A DNA stretch of 64,000 nucleotides from Ornithinimicrobium sufpigmenti (GTDB taxonomy: Bacteria; Actinomycetota; Actinomycetes; Actinomycetales; Dermatophilaceae), in the NCBI RefSeq assembly GCF_004322775.1, contig NZ_CP036403.1:3596001-3660000 (forward strand), in the 5' to 3' direction. The notes under the pieces are model-generated. The model saw only the letters and a list, made by a program, of their open reading frames with translations. It ran no database searches and was not told the DNA's origin. The translations under genes were made by a program, and so were the position numbers. Within the stretch, counting starts at the first letter, position 1; each line of letters opens with the position of its first letter. Positions 8,842-17,611 of the stretch are shown here, one piece after another.

Positions 8842-9230
8842 TGGCGAGGGCTGTACCAGGCGAGCCCTGCCACGAAGACCGCCACCACCAGCAGCGCCGT
8901 GCCCGCGACCCAGAGGCCGGGGCCCCACTCCACGCCGAGCTCCAGCCCCAGCCCGACGGCGGCGACCAGCAGCGCGGCCTGGCCCGCGAGCCGGGTGGCG
9001 CGGAACTGCGCCATCCGCTCGGCGTGGTCGGCCTCGCTGCCGCTGAGCAGCCGGGCGGCGGGTGCCAGCCGCCGGGTGACCGACTGCAGGACGGCATAAC
9101 CCAGGAAGAACACCGCCCCGGCGATCGCGACCCGCGGGTTGCCCCGGGCGAAGCCGCCGACCAGCACGACTCCCGCGCCGAGGACGCACAGGGCGGTGAA
9201 CAGGCGGTCCTTCAGGGCGGGGCGGGCCAT
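8799..9230 (-). CDS. Small membrane protein of unknown function; C-terminus encoded by repeat DNA
   Basis: A 143-residue protein with hydrophobic segments at about 9-28, 31-50, 84-103 and 107-126, so probably four membrane helices with a basic loop between the pairs. I do not recognise the family. The last residues (DRTRHKARQNTS) and the TAG stop are encoded within the family A repeat array, so the array probably replaced or extended the original end. The start MARPALKDR at 9230 is the first ATG before the hydrophobic core. Confidence 0.65.
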   Translation of the reverse strand: MARPALKDRLFTALCVLGAGVVLVGGFARGNPRVAIAGAVFFLGYAVLQSVTRRLAPAARLLSGSEADHAERMAQFRATRLAGQAALLVAAVGLGLELGVEWGPGLWVAGTALLVVAVFVAGLAWYSPRHPDRTRHKARQNTS

Positions 9231-9280
9231 GGGGTCAGGGTATGTGGTGCCTCGCCGCACCCCCAGCGCATGCCTGTGCG

Positions 9281-9337
9281 GGAACGGTGTGTCACATCCG
9301 TTGTCGCGACAACGGATGTGACACACCGTTTCGGCAC
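9281..9337. repeat. 57-bp palindromic element, intergenic copy (family D)
   Basis: Positions 9283-9330 form a perfect 48-bp palindrome centred between 9306 and 9307; the left arm begins AACGGTGTGTCACATCCG. The constant flank TCGGCAC follows. A second 57-bp copy with about 50 identical positions lies at 39782-39838 inside a coding sequence. Confidence 0.9.
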
Positions 9338-9390
9338 CACGGTGCGCTCAGTCCCAGACCCGGCGCCTGGCCGCGCGGGAATGCGCGCGC

Positions 9391-10887
9391 TCAGCCCCAG
9401 ACCATCGCCCTCGCGGGGTCCTCCAGGAGCCCCCCGAGGTCGGCGAGGAAGCGGGAGCCGAGCTCGCCGTCGATGAGGCGGTGGTCGAAGGAGACCGCGA
9501 GCTGGGTGACCCAGCGCGGCTCGATCCGCTCCTCCGCCCCCGTGCCGACGACCCACGGCATGCGGCGGACCGCGCCGAAGGCCACGATCGCGGACTCGCC
9601 GGGGTTGATGATCGGGGTGCCGGTGTCGACGCCGAAGACGCCCACGTTGGTGATCGTGATCGTGCCGCCGGACTGGTCTGCCGGCTGCGTCCGGCCGGCC
9701 TTGGCGGTGGCGACCAGGTCCTGCAGGGCCTCGGCCAGCTGGCGCAGGTCCATCAGGTCCGCGTCCTTGATGTTGGGCACGATGAGCCCGCGCGGGGTCG
9801 CCGCGGCGATCCCGAGGTTGACGTAGTTGCGGCGCACGATCTGCTGCGCCTGCTCGTCCCACACCGCGTTCATGCCCGGGTTGCGGCGCACCGCGATCGT
9901 CATCGCCTTGGCGAGGATCAGCAGCGGGCTGATCCGCAGGTCGGTCATGCCGTACGAGCGGTCCGCCTTCAGCCGCTCGACCAGCTCCATCGTGGCGCTG
10001 ACGTCCACGGTGAGGAACTCGGTGACGTGCGGGGCGCTGAACTTCGAGCTCACCATCGCCTGGGCCATCATCTTGGTGACGCCCTTGACGTCGACCCGCT
10101 CCTCCCGCTCGCCACTGCGGTCGAGCTGCGGACGCTGGTAGGAAGCGGCCTGCGGCGCGCGGTTGCCCGAGTCTCCCCCGACAGCCGCTGGCGCAGCCGA
10201 GGGCGCCGCGTCGCCGGTGGCAGCGCCCTCACCGGCAGGGGCCGCGAGCTCGGCCGCGACGTGCTGCGCCGACGGCGAGGCAGCGCTCCCGGCCAGGTAG
10301 GCGTCGACGTCGGAGCGGCGGATCACGCCGTCCTCGCCGGCCGGGGTGACCTGGGTGAGGTCGACGCCGCGGTCCTTGGCGTACTTGCGCACCGGCGGGG
10401 TGGACCGCACCTTGCGCGGCCCGACGCTCTCGGCCTCCGCCTCCGCCTGGGCGGCCCCGCGGCGACGGCGACGGGTCGTGGAGCCCTCGATCGCGCCATA
10501 CCCGACCAGCACCGCCTCCCGCTTGGTGCCCTCCTGCGCGGTCTCGCCACCCGCCGTGGCGGTGGGCACGAGGTCGTCGGAGGCGGCGGTCGCCGCGTCG
10601 GTGACGTCCTCGACGCTGGTCGTGCCGGACCCGCCACCACCTCGGCCGCCGTCGCCGTTGTCGATGACGATGATCGGGGTGCCGACCTCGACCTCGTCAC
10701 CCTCCTGGGCGAGGATCTCGGTCACCGTGCCGGCCCACGGGATGGGCAGCTCGACCAGCGACTTGGCGGTCTCCACCTCGACCACGATGTCGTTGGTCTG
10801 CACGGTGTCGCCGACCGCCACCTTCCACTGGACGATGGTGGCCTCGACGAGACCTTCACCGGGGTCCGGAAGCTTGAACTCGGGCAC
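9391..10887 (-). CDS. bkdC: Dihydrolipoamide acyltransferase, E2 of a branched-chain ketoacid (or pyruvate) dehydrogenase
   Basis: A 498-residue E2 core enzyme that moves the acyl group from lipoate to CoA. One lipoyl domain (about 2-77) carries the lipoylated Lys42 in ETAKSLVELP. A Gly/Ala/Thr-rich linker leads to the subunit-binding domain (about 161-198, RKYAKDRGVDL). The catalytic domain ends with DHRLIDG, supplying His469 and Asp473. The GTG start follows AAGGAG. The gene is last in the E1 alpha, E1 beta, E2 operon. The single lipoyl domain and gene order fit the actinobacterial bkd set, but pyruvate as substrate cannot be excluded. Confidence 0.9.
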   Translation of the reverse strand: MPEFKLPDPGEGLVEATIVQWKVAVGDTVQTNDIVVEVETAKSLVELPIPWAGTVTEILAQEGDEVEVGTPIIVIDNGDGGRGGGGSGTTSVEDVTDAATAASDDLVPTATAGGETAQEGTKREAVLVGYGAIEGSTTRRRRRGAAQAEAEAESVGPRKVRSTPPVRKYAKDRGVDLTQVTPAGEDGVIRRSDVDAYLAGSAASPSAQHVAAELAAPAGEGAATGDAAPSAAPAAVGGDSGNRAPQAASYQRPQLDRSGEREERVDVKGVTKMMAQAMVSSKFSAPHVTEFLTVDVSATMELVERLKADRSYGMTDLRISPLLILAKAMTIAVRRNPGMNAVWDEQAQQIVRRNYVNLGIAAATPRGLIVPNIKDADLMDLRQLAEALQDLVATAKAGRTQPADQSGGTITITNVGVFGVDTGTPIINPGESAIVAFGAVRRMPWVVGTGAEERIEPRWVTQLAVSFDHRLIDGELGSRFLADLGGLLEDPARAMVWG

Positions 10888-10968
10888 GAGGTGCTCCTTG
10901 CGGGTTGTGCGCTGGTGCGGGGACGAACGGGGTATGCGGTGGCGCGGGCGCGGCGGTCCGGCTGCCGG

Positions 10969-12003
10969 TCAGTAGGCCATGACCGTCTCGACGGCGTGCA
11001 GGACGCGGTCGAGGTCGGGGAGGAAGACCTCTTCGTGGCGGCTGGGCGGGTAGGGGATGTTGTAGCCGCCGACCCGCAGGACCGGCGCCTCGAGGTGGTA
11101 GAAGCAGCGCTCCTGGACGTGCGCGGCCAGCTCGGCGGTGATGCTGGAGAAGGTCTGGGCCTCCGACAGCGCGATGCACCGGCCCGTCTTCCTCACCGAG
11201 GCCTCGATGACGTCGATGTCCAGCGGCGACAGCGAGCGCAGGTCGATGACCTCCAGCGACGGGCCGTCCTCCAGCTCGGCGGCCTGCGCCGCGGCGAGCG
11301 CGACCTTGACCGACGGGCCGTAGGTCAGCACGGTCACGTCCTGGCCCTCGGCGCGGACCACCGCCTCGTCGAAGCCGTAGGGCGCCTCGGCCAGGTCGGG
11401 CACCGAGCCGAGGTCGGCGAGGTCGAGCACGCCGCGCTCGTGGTAGCGGCGCTTGGGCTCGTAGAAGACGACCGGGTCGTCGCTGGCGATCGCCTGCTGC
11501 ATCATCCAGTAGGCGTCGTCGGGGGTGGAGCAGGTGACCACCCGCAGGCCGGCGGTGTGCGCGAAGTAGGACTCGTTGGACTCGCTGTGGTGCTCGACCG
11601 CGCCGATGCCGCCGCCGTAGGGGATGCGGATGACCATCGGCAGCTTGAGCTTGCCCAGGGAGCGGTAGTGCATCTTGGCGACCTGGCTGACGATCTGGTC
11701 GAAGGCCGGGTAGACGAAGCCGTCGAACTGGATCTCGACCACGGGCCGGTAGCCGCGCAGGGCCAGCCCCACGGCGCTGCCCATGATCCCGGACTCGGCC
11801 AGCGGGGCGTCGATGACGCGGTCCTCGCCGAAGTCCTTCTGCAGGCCCTCGGTGATGCGGAAGACGCCGCCCAGCTTGCCGATGTCCTCGCCCATGAGCA
11901 GGACCTTGGGGTCGCGCTCCATGGCGGCGCGCATCCCGGCGTTGAGGGCCTTGGCGATCGTGGTCCTCTGGGCGGTGGCGGAGGTGGTGCTCGAGGTACT
12001 CAT
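10969..12003 (-). CDS. bkdB: 2-oxoacid dehydrogenase E1 component, beta subunit
   Basis: A 344-residue transketolase-like subunit. LMGEDIGKLGGVFRIT contains the Glu that activates thiamine diphosphate. DAPLAESGIMGSAVGLA and the C-terminal transketolase domain (VLTYGPSVKVALAAA, PYPPSRHEEVFLP) are standard. It forms the alpha2-beta2 heterotetramer with the product of the next gene upstream and decarboxylates a branched-chain 2-oxoacid or pyruvate. The start is ATG at 12003, 20 bp after the E1 alpha stop. Confidence 0.92.
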   Translation of the reverse strand: MSTSSTTSATAQRTTIAKALNAGMRAAMERDPKVLLMGEDIGKLGGVFRITEGLQKDFGEDRVIDAPLAESGIMGSAVGLALRGYRPVVEIQFDGFVYPAFDQIVSQVAKMHYRSLGKLKLPMVIRIPYGGGIGAVEHHSESNESYFAHTAGLRVVTCSTPDDAYWMMQQAIASDDPVVFYEPKRRYHERGVLDLADLGSVPDLAEAPYGFDEAVVRAEGQDVTVLTYGPSVKVALAAAQAAELEDGPSLEVIDLRSLSPLDIDVIEASVRKTGRCIALSEAQTFSSITAELAAHVQERCFYHLEAPVLRVGGYNIPYPPSRHEEVFLPDLDRVLHAVETVMAY

Positions 12004-12023
12004 CAGGTCTGCGGTGTCCTTCC

Positions 12024-13253
12024 TCAGTCCTCGAACCCGGCCTGGTAGTCGGCGAAGGCCTGGGCCTCGCGCTTGACCAGGGGGTGCGGCTCGGCATACA
12101 CGTGCTGGAACATCTCGGGGTGCGGCGGGTCGGGCATCGTCTGGCAGGCGTGCCGGATGCGCGCGGCCAGCTCGTCGGCCTCGGCCTCGATCTCGCTGAT
12201 CCAGGCGTCGTCGACGATGCCCTCGGCGAGCAGGTACTTCGTCATCCGGTCGATCGGGTCCTTCTTCTTCCAGAGGTCCACCTCGGCCGAGATCCGGTAC
12301 TTCGTCGGGTCGTCGGAGGTGGTGTGCGCGCCCATCCGGTAGGTGAACGCCTCGATGAGGGTCGGGCCCTGTCCGGACCGGGCACGCTCCAGGGCGGCGC
12401 GGGAGACGGCATACGAGGCCAGCACGTCGTTGCCGTCGACCCGCACGCCGGGGAAGCCGAAGCCGTCGGCGCGGCGGTAGGGCGGGATGACGAACTGCCG
12501 CTCGTTGGGCTCGGAGATCGCCCAGTGGTTGTTCTGCACGTAGAAGACGACCGGGGCGTTGGCGACCGCGGCGAAGACCAGCGCCTCGTTGAAGTCGCCC
12601 TGGGCGGTGCCGCCGTCGCCGGTGAACGCCATGACGGCGGTGTCGCGGTCGGTGTCACCGGTGGCGACGTCACCGTCGCGCTGCACACCCATGGCGTAGC
12701 CGACGGCGTGCAGCATCTGGTTGCCGATGACGATCGTGTAGAGGCCGAAGTTGTTCTCGCTCGAGTCCCACCCGCCGTGGTTGACCCCGCGGAACATGCC
12801 CAGCAGGTTCTCCGGCGCTACGCCCTTGCACCAGGCGACGCCGTGCTCGCGGTAGCCGGGGAAGGCGTAGTCCTGCTTGCGCATCGCGCGGCCCGGGCCG
12901 ACCTGCGCCGCCTCCTGGCCGAGCAGGCTGGGCCACAGGCCGAGCTCACCCTGCCGCTGCAGGGCGAAGCCCTCGCTGTCGACCCGACGGACCAGGATCA
13001 GGTCGCGCAGCATCCCGCGCAGTGCGTCCTCGTCGAGCTCCTCGAGGTATGCGGCATACGGGCTGTTCACGTCGGTCACCGGGACCCGGGTCCCGTCGGC
13101 GGCGAGGAACTGGACCATGTCCGGCCCGCCGTCGGTGATGTCCCGCTCGGGCGGCTCGTGACTCTGGGAGCCGGGCGAGCTGTCGGGGCTGCTGCCCGGG
13201 GTCCCGCTGGGGGCGCCGGCCGCCTGGGCCGACACGACGTCCTCGTCGCTCAC
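12024..13253 (-). CDS. bkdA: 2-oxoacid dehydrogenase E1 component, alpha subunit
   Basis: A 409-residue thiamine-diphosphate-binding subunit. The ThDP motif runs from GDGGTAQGDFNEALVFAA to the NNHWAIS segment, and YRMGAHTTSDDPTKYR is the typical phosphorylation-loop region of branched-chain E1 alpha. The family branch favours branched-chain ketoacids. The GTG at 13253 is preferred over the upstream TTG at 13259, because GAGAAGGAG lies 7 bp before it. A Pro/Ser-rich N-terminal stretch of about 50 residues precedes the domain. It is the first gene of the operon, and a palindromic operator candidate lies 99 bp upstream. Confidence 0.9.
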   Translation of the reverse strand: MSDEDVVSAQAAGAPSGTPGSSPDSSPGSQSHEPPERDITDGGPDMVQFLAADGTRVPVTDVNSPYAAYLEELDEDALRGMLRDLILVRRVDSEGFALQRQGELGLWPSLLGQEAAQVGPGRAMRKQDYAFPGYREHGVAWCKGVAPENLLGMFRGVNHGGWDSSENNFGLYTIVIGNQMLHAVGYAMGVQRDGDVATGDTDRDTAVMAFTGDGGTAQGDFNEALVFAAVANAPVVFYVQNNHWAISEPNERQFVIPPYRRADGFGFPGVRVDGNDVLASYAVSRAALERARSGQGPTLIEAFTYRMGAHTTSDDPTKYRISAEVDLWKKKDPIDRMTKYLLAEGIVDDAWISEIEAEADELAARIRHACQTMPDPPHPEMFQHVYAEPHPLVKREAQAFADYQAGFED

Positions 13254-13351
13254 GCGCAAACTCCTTCTCGTCAGGCCGGCACCGGCGCAGGTGCTTCGTG
13301 CGGCCTAGCGGTACGGGGGTGGTTCCGGCGTCACGTTACCGCAGACGTCAA

Positions 13352-13368
13352 CCTGACCCGAGGTCAGG
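13352..13368. promoter_or_regulatory. Inverted repeat upstream of the ketoacid dehydrogenase operon
   Basis: CCTGACC-CGA-GGTCAGG is a perfect 7-bp inverted repeat in the 245-bp space between the protease operon end and the E1 alpha start. It sits where a repressor of the bkd operon would bind. The rest of that space holds GGATC-rich direct repeats (13380-13410) and no gene. Confidence 0.45.
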
Positions 13369-13498
13369 ACCCGGAGGCAGGATCCGGGGCAGGATCGGCA
13401 GGATCCGTCCCCAGCCACTGACCGGCGGACGCCCGGGAGAACGCCAGGTCTATGCCCGTGCGATGTGGCTGATCGACCGATCACGGTCCGCACGGAGA

Positions 13499-15193
13499 TC
13501 ACGGGACGCCGTAGGCAGCCTTCACCCCTGGCCAGTCGTAGCGCGCGCTGGTGGCCGGCTCGATGGCAGCGGAACCGCCGAGCCCAGACACCAGGGTAGC
13601 CAGTCCCTGTTGGAGGGTCAGCCATAAGGTGTGGGCAGCGGTGAAGACCACGTCACTCAGCGCATGATCGACCACCGTCGTCACCCGGTCGGCGCCACGG
13701 GTGCCAAAGGTGTAACTGCCGTCCTCGTTGGGAAGGTAGCCGAACCATCGGTTACCCGAGACCGGGTGGCCGAGGTCCTGGGGGGTCCAGATGGTCGAGA
13801 ACGTCCAGTGGTCAGGGGCCGAGTCGCTGACGAGCACCGAGCCGTCGTCGGGGTTGGCCCACTCCGCCCCCGATCGCATGTCGATGTGGATGACAGCTCC
13901 TGCAGGGGCGCTGGAGTGCCAGATCGCGGTCTCAGCATCGTCGTAGGGCTCGAAGAACGCCAGCCTCTGGTCGATGGTGGAGTTGAGGTCGCGCCGCCAC
14001 CGATCGAGCAGCTCAGCTGCGGACATCCCCGACGGAGGTGACACCCGCACCGGGTACCAGTCGAGGTTGACAGGCCCGTAACCGTCGTCGATCCGGTGCA
14101 CATACCCGTCCGGGGTGAACTTGGTCAGCCGGGAGACGAGCGCAGACGCTGGCGTCCAGCGCATCAGCCCTACCCACGGGTCCAGGGCCGGCGGCGCAGG
14201 CGCGGGCAGGACACTGAAGGCGGCCGCCAGCCGTGACGGCCGACGCCGGGCCGCAATGGTGTGACCGTTCGCCCTGCTCGGCGGGCGCGCAGCACTGGTG
14301 AAGGACAGTGCACCAGCCTGGGTACCGGACGGGAAGTGGAAGACCTGAACACCGGCCCAGCCCGTAGGTGCCAGCTCCTCGTACTTGGCCAGGAAGGTCG
14401 CCAGCGACTCGCGGTAGCGCGTGCCTGTACCTGGATCGACGATGTCGACCTGCGTCCCGACCGGCGTGCCGTCCCCCGAGATGCCCACCACGAGTCGCGC
14501 GTGGACCGCCCAGGCTTGTGTCAGCGCCTCGTCGCCAATGACCAGCAGAGGGCCGTGGTCACGCAGCAGATCCTCCCACCGGGCCACGGTGAAGCTTGCG
14601 GCCGGCTGTCCGGAGAGTGCCAGCGCGGCCTGAAGCCGCTGCACCTGGTCGGGCAGTAAGCCGGTGTTGTTCTCGTAAGCCTCCCGGAACAGGCGTGGGT
14701 CGCCTACCCGCGCGCCGAGGTCGTCAAGGTATGCCGTCAGCTCCAGCGACTGGCCGCGGCGCCACTGCTCAAGCATCAGCGTCGCGAACGCCCAGCAGGC
14801 CATCGACTTGTCCTGCCGGAGCACCGCGATCAGACCCGGCACGGTGTAGTCGACCGCCCGGTTGAACGCGCGCACTCGCGGCGCGCTGAAAGCCCGTACT
14901 CGTGGCGCCCGTGGTCCGCCGGCTGCACTGTCACGTGGGCTCCACGGGCCGAGGCTCAACGGCCCTGCAGTCTCGACCGGGATGGTTGGTGACGATGTCG
15001 GGGCTCCGGGCGCTGCGGCCCGGGCCGGGACGGGCGCAGGAGCTGACCCGGGCACACCTGGCCTGGCGGACCGCTCAGACCGTCGCGTCGCAGCACGATC
15101 CGCGACGACACGGCCACCCTCGGAGGTGGGGTGCCGGTGGGCCTCCGCGAGTCGGGCTATGTCGGACTCCAGGGCTGTGAAACGAGATGACAT
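13499..15193 (-). CDS. Papain-like cysteine protease with conserved C-terminal domain; last gene of the SARP-linked protease operon
   Basis: A 564-residue protein. The short N-terminal motif RFTALESDIARL, followed by GGRVVADR, resembles that of the next gene upstream. A Pro/Ala/Arg-rich linker (about 40-100, with the duplicated APRVRAF) comes next. A papain-like domain follows at about 115-290: Cys133 in SMACWAFATLM, His231 in WAVHARLVVGI, Asp253 in DIVDPGTG, reminiscent of the AvrRpt2/C39-like group. The C-terminal 240 residues form a separate domain with GAVIHIDM, GHPVSGNRWFGY and TRGADRVTTVV; I have no firm name for it. There is no signal peptide. AGCGGAG precedes the ATG, and the upstream stop is 12 bp away. 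Confidence 0.75.
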   Translation of the reverse strand: MSSRFTALESDIARLAEAHRHPTSEGGRVVADRAATRRSERSARPGVPGSAPAPVPARAAAPGAPTSSPTIPVETAGPLSLGPWSPRDSAAGGPRAPRVRAFSAPRVRAFNRAVDYTVPGLIAVLRQDKSMACWAFATLMLEQWRRGQSLELTAYLDDLGARVGDPRLFREAYENNTGLLPDQVQRLQAALALSGQPAASFTVARWEDLLRDHGPLLVIGDEALTQAWAVHARLVVGISGDGTPVGTQVDIVDPGTGTRYRESLATFLAKYEELAPTGWAGVQVFHFPSGTQAGALSFTSAARPPSRANGHTIAARRRPSRLAAAFSVLPAPAPPALDPWVGLMRWTPASALVSRLTKFTPDGYVHRIDDGYGPVNLDWYPVRVSPPSGMSAAELLDRWRRDLNSTIDQRLAFFEPYDDAETAIWHSSAPAGAVIHIDMRSGAEWANPDDGSVLVSDSAPDHWTFSTIWTPQDLGHPVSGNRWFGYLPNEDGSYTFGTRGADRVTTVVDHALSDVVFTAAHTLWLTLQQGLATLVSGLGGSAAIEPATSARYDWPGVKAAYGVP

Positions 15194-15205
15194 GATGCAC
15201 TCCGC

Positions 15206-16627
15206 TCAGGTGGGCACGAGGTGGGCGAGGGTGAGCGGTGCGCCGTCGACCGCGTCGACGCGCATCCGCAAGGTGTGCCAGGTGTCCACAAGCTGATCGT
15301 CACCGGCGGCACAAGGATCGATCACGCTGAACGACACCGGGCCGGCGGCGAGGTCGCCGGTAACCCCACTGACGACCACAGCGTGGGGCCCAGGCGGTGC
15401 TGCCGCGAGCCACAGCGGACCGTGCGCGTGCAGAGCCCGAACCAAGCCGGCTTCGTCGGTGACATCTGGCGGACCCAGGACGGTCAGTCCCCAGGTGCTG
15501 AGGTCGTCCAGACTCCTGGCCTGCCGCCCGTCCGCGTAGGGCGCCCACACGCCCGAGCCGGTGACCAGATCGTCGGTGGACGGGTCGAGCCCGTCCCGCC
15601 AGCCGACCATGCAGGCTGCGCTCACCGCCCAGCAGGTCAGGCCGGACCGGGCCCTCCCGTGCGGCACGGCGTGGACAGCCAGTTGTGGCCCAGTCCTCGC
15701 CGGACCCGTCGGGGCGCTCGACACCACGGGTGGTGCAGCGGGGGGCTTCGCCGTGGAGAGGCGGTCCCGGACCTCCGCGACATCGAGGTGGTCGTCATGA
15801 CCGCGCAGGGCCCTGCCCCGGTCGCTGCGGGACTGCGCGACGTCTCTGGCGGCGGCCTCGGTGTCCATGAGTCGGTCGAGCTCGTCGAGTCGCCGCTCCA
15901 TGGCGATGGGGCCCAGGTCGTAGGTCGTCGCCATGCTCAGCTCCTTGCCGAGCCGGTCGAATACCGCGTGACCCTGGTCCACGGGGGTCGAGACAGCAGC
16001 AGGCGCAGCCACGTCTGCACCTTCCGGCGATGCGGGTGCGGCAGGAGCTGGCACCGGCGGGGACGTCGGGTCAGGCCGGTGCGAAGCAAGGATGCCCATC
16101 AGATCTGCCGCGAAGGTGTCCTCGTCCTCCGGTGGCGCCGGCGTCGTCGGTCGCAGGGGCTTCTTGGGCGCCGGTTGACGATCCGGTCCCGGGGCGGCAT
16201 GGGACGCAGGGGGGACGTCCAGCGGTGCCCTGTCCTGGTCGGCGACTCCCGCTCTGTCGGAAGTGGAAGGAGTAGAAGGCGAAGGTGTGCCGGGTGGCCA
16301 GTTCTGGGTGACGGTCGGCACCAGTCCGGGGACGGTCCTGACCTGGTCCTGGGGCGCAGTCACAGGGCCGGTTGCCGGCGAGTGACCCATCGAGGCTGTC
16401 TCGAGTGCGTGGCCCACCCGATGGCCACCGACGCTCAGCGACACCGGGGTCCCGTCGTCCTGGATGGCGGTGGCGGTCCGTGACCTGAGCGGTCCCGAGG
16501 CCGGAGGCGTGCGGTTGACAACCCTCCTGCCGGACGTCGGCGGCAGAGGCGGCGCCGATCCTGCTCCTCCGGTCCGGGACCTCAGGTCCGACTCCAGGGA
16601 TGCCAGGCGGTTCCTCAGCGGCCTCAT
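15206..16627 (-). CDS. Papain-like cysteine protease with long disordered N-terminal region
   Basis: A 473-residue protein. The first 45 residues contain RLASLESDLRSR and GRRVVNR, matching the N-terminal motif of the downstream protease. Residues about 50-230 are Pro/Ala/Ser/Thr-rich and probably disordered. A charged helical stretch (about 225-292, MERRLDELDRLMDTEAAARD) leads to a compact papain-like domain: Cys332 in GLTCWAVSAACM, His415 in GPHAVVVSG, Asp437 in SVIDPCA. The triad order fits the C39/AvrRpt2-like group. The likely roles are cleavage of a partner or of host/competitor proteins; neither is shown. ATGA overlap with the upstream gene indicates translational coupling. Confidence 0.72.
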   Translation of the reverse strand: MRPLRNRLASLESDLRSRTGGAGSAPPLPPTSGRRVVNRTPPASGPLRSRTATAIQDDGTPVSLSVGGHRVGHALETASMGHSPATGPVTAPQDQVRTVPGLVPTVTQNWPPGTPSPSTPSTSDRAGVADQDRAPLDVPPASHAAPGPDRQPAPKKPLRPTTPAPPEDEDTFAADLMGILASHRPDPTSPPVPAPAAPASPEGADVAAPAAVSTPVDQGHAVFDRLGKELSMATTYDLGPIAMERRLDELDRLMDTEAAARDVAQSRSDRGRALRGHDDHLDVAEVRDRLSTAKPPAAPPVVSSAPTGPARTGPQLAVHAVPHGRARSGLTCWAVSAACMVGWRDGLDPSTDDLVTGSGVWAPYADGRQARSLDDLSTWGLTVLGPPDVTDEAGLVRALHAHGPLWLAAAPPGPHAVVVSGVTGDLAAGPVSFSVIDPCAAGDDQLVDTWHTLRMRVDAVDGAPLTLAHLVPT

Positions 16628-17355
16628 GGTCCTACCTCCAGGGAGATCACGGCGTAGGGGTCCAGCGCCACCTCGACCCGGCTTGAGCGCTTGGGCGCAG
16701 AGGAGAGGCCCAGGACCAGACGGTGCTCGGTGGCCTCCGTGACCGGGACGTCCCGGCCAGATACAGACGCCTTCGGGTAGGCAGGACTGCCGAGACCCAG
16801 GCCCAGGTTCTCGCCGCGCAGCACTAGCCCGGAGGGGGACATGGACAATGCGGTCACCGTGGGGCGTAGCAGGTCCCGCCGCGACTTGTTGATCAAATCT
16901 GCCAGATCGCTGTAGTCGCGGACTTTTCCGGAGGTGACAGTGGCGATGTCGACATTGCGGCTCTGCACCCGCTCCAGGTCCCGGGCAGTCCGGATCCCGG
17001 CCTTGGTGAGAGCAGCTTTGGCCTCCGGCTCGATATCAAGCACCTCGATGACCGTGTCGTCGCGTGACACCGGTGCGGGCGCTGTGTCCCGGATGCTGGA
17101 GGAGGTGATCGAGCCGAGCAGGAACCGCAGCGAGGATGCACCCTCTTGACCGGGGCCCGCGGTCACGAACCTCACCTCGTCACCGTCGTACTGAGGGAAG
17201 CAGCGCAGATCCAGGGCCACGTCCTGGATGGTGTAGGTCAGGGGCCGCGTGATCCCCTTGACGGCGAGCGTCTCCTGCCAACCATCGAGATCCCGCACCA
17301 GCGAGTCGAGGAAGTTGTCCAGCCCCCAGGTGCGGTTGCGATCAGTCGTCGGCAT
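16624..17355 (-). CDS. Unrecognised protein with HhH-like and IPT/TIG-like segments
   Basis: A 243-residue protein with three visible parts. Residues about 8-90 are a helix (LDNFLDSLVRDLDGWQ) and beta strands (LTYTIQDVALDLRCFP, DEVRFVTAGPG), which faintly recalls the trypco2 layout of predicted conflict systems. Residues about 105-155 include EPEAKAALTKAGIRTARDLE, a helix-hairpin-helix-like pattern. The last 75 residues (LVLRGENLGLG, ASVSGRDVPVTEATEHRLVL) look like an IPT/TIG beta sandwich. All three are inferences from pattern. The ATG at 17355 overlaps the upstream gene by 14 bp, and the stop overlaps the next start (ATGA). Confidence 0.6.
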   Translation of the reverse strand: MPTTDRNRTWGLDNFLDSLVRDLDGWQETLAVKGITRPLTYTIQDVALDLRCFPQYDGDEVRFVTAGPGQEGASSLRFLLGSITSSSIRDTAPAPVSRDDTVIEVLDIEPEAKAALTKAGIRTARDLERVQSRNVDIATVTSGKVRDYSDLADLINKSRRDLLRPTVTALSMSPSGLVLRGENLGLGLGSPAYPKASVSGRDVPVTEATEHRLVLGLSSAPKRSSRVEVALDPYAVISLEVGP

Positions 17356-17611
17356 CGCGCACCACCGTGATCCGCAGCCGATGGAAGACGGGCATGACCG
17401 TGGTGATGATCGGTTGCCTCGGCGGACTGAGTCGCACCGTGACTGTCGCGGCGTCATCTGACCCGGCCTGCTCCACAAGCAGCTCGACGGGGAGGTCGCA
17501 CCTCAACACCTCGACAGTGGTGCAGCCGGCCTCGTCCGCCTGGTCCGGCAGGTCGAGCAGCCCACCGGCAATCTCGCTGACCGGAAGGAGCTCGGAGTCC
17601 AAAAGGTTCAT
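17342..17611 (-). CDS. Small beta-rich protein of unknown function
   Basis: An 89-residue acidic protein. A short helical N-terminus is followed by alternating strands (TTVEVLRCDLPVELLVE, ATVTVRLSPPRQ, VFHRLRITVVRD). I recognise no family. It begins with an ATGA overlap after a still smaller gene and overlaps the following gene by 14 bp, so it is embedded in the operon. A small structural or adaptor subunit is a guess from size and context only. Confidence 0.6.
   Translation of the reverse strand: MNLLDSELLPVSEIAGGLLDLPDQADEAGCTTVEVLRCDLPVELLVEQAGSDDAATVTVRLSPPRQPIITTVMPVFHRLRITVVRDADD

Noticed and set aside
9481..13421. Very long plus-strand open frames opposite the ketoacid dehydrogenase operon (and a similar one at 30.6-33.6 kb)
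   Set aside because: They are antisense shadows of clear genes, rich in Arg/Gly/Val/Asp/His, with no recognisable domain; common in GC-rich DNA.
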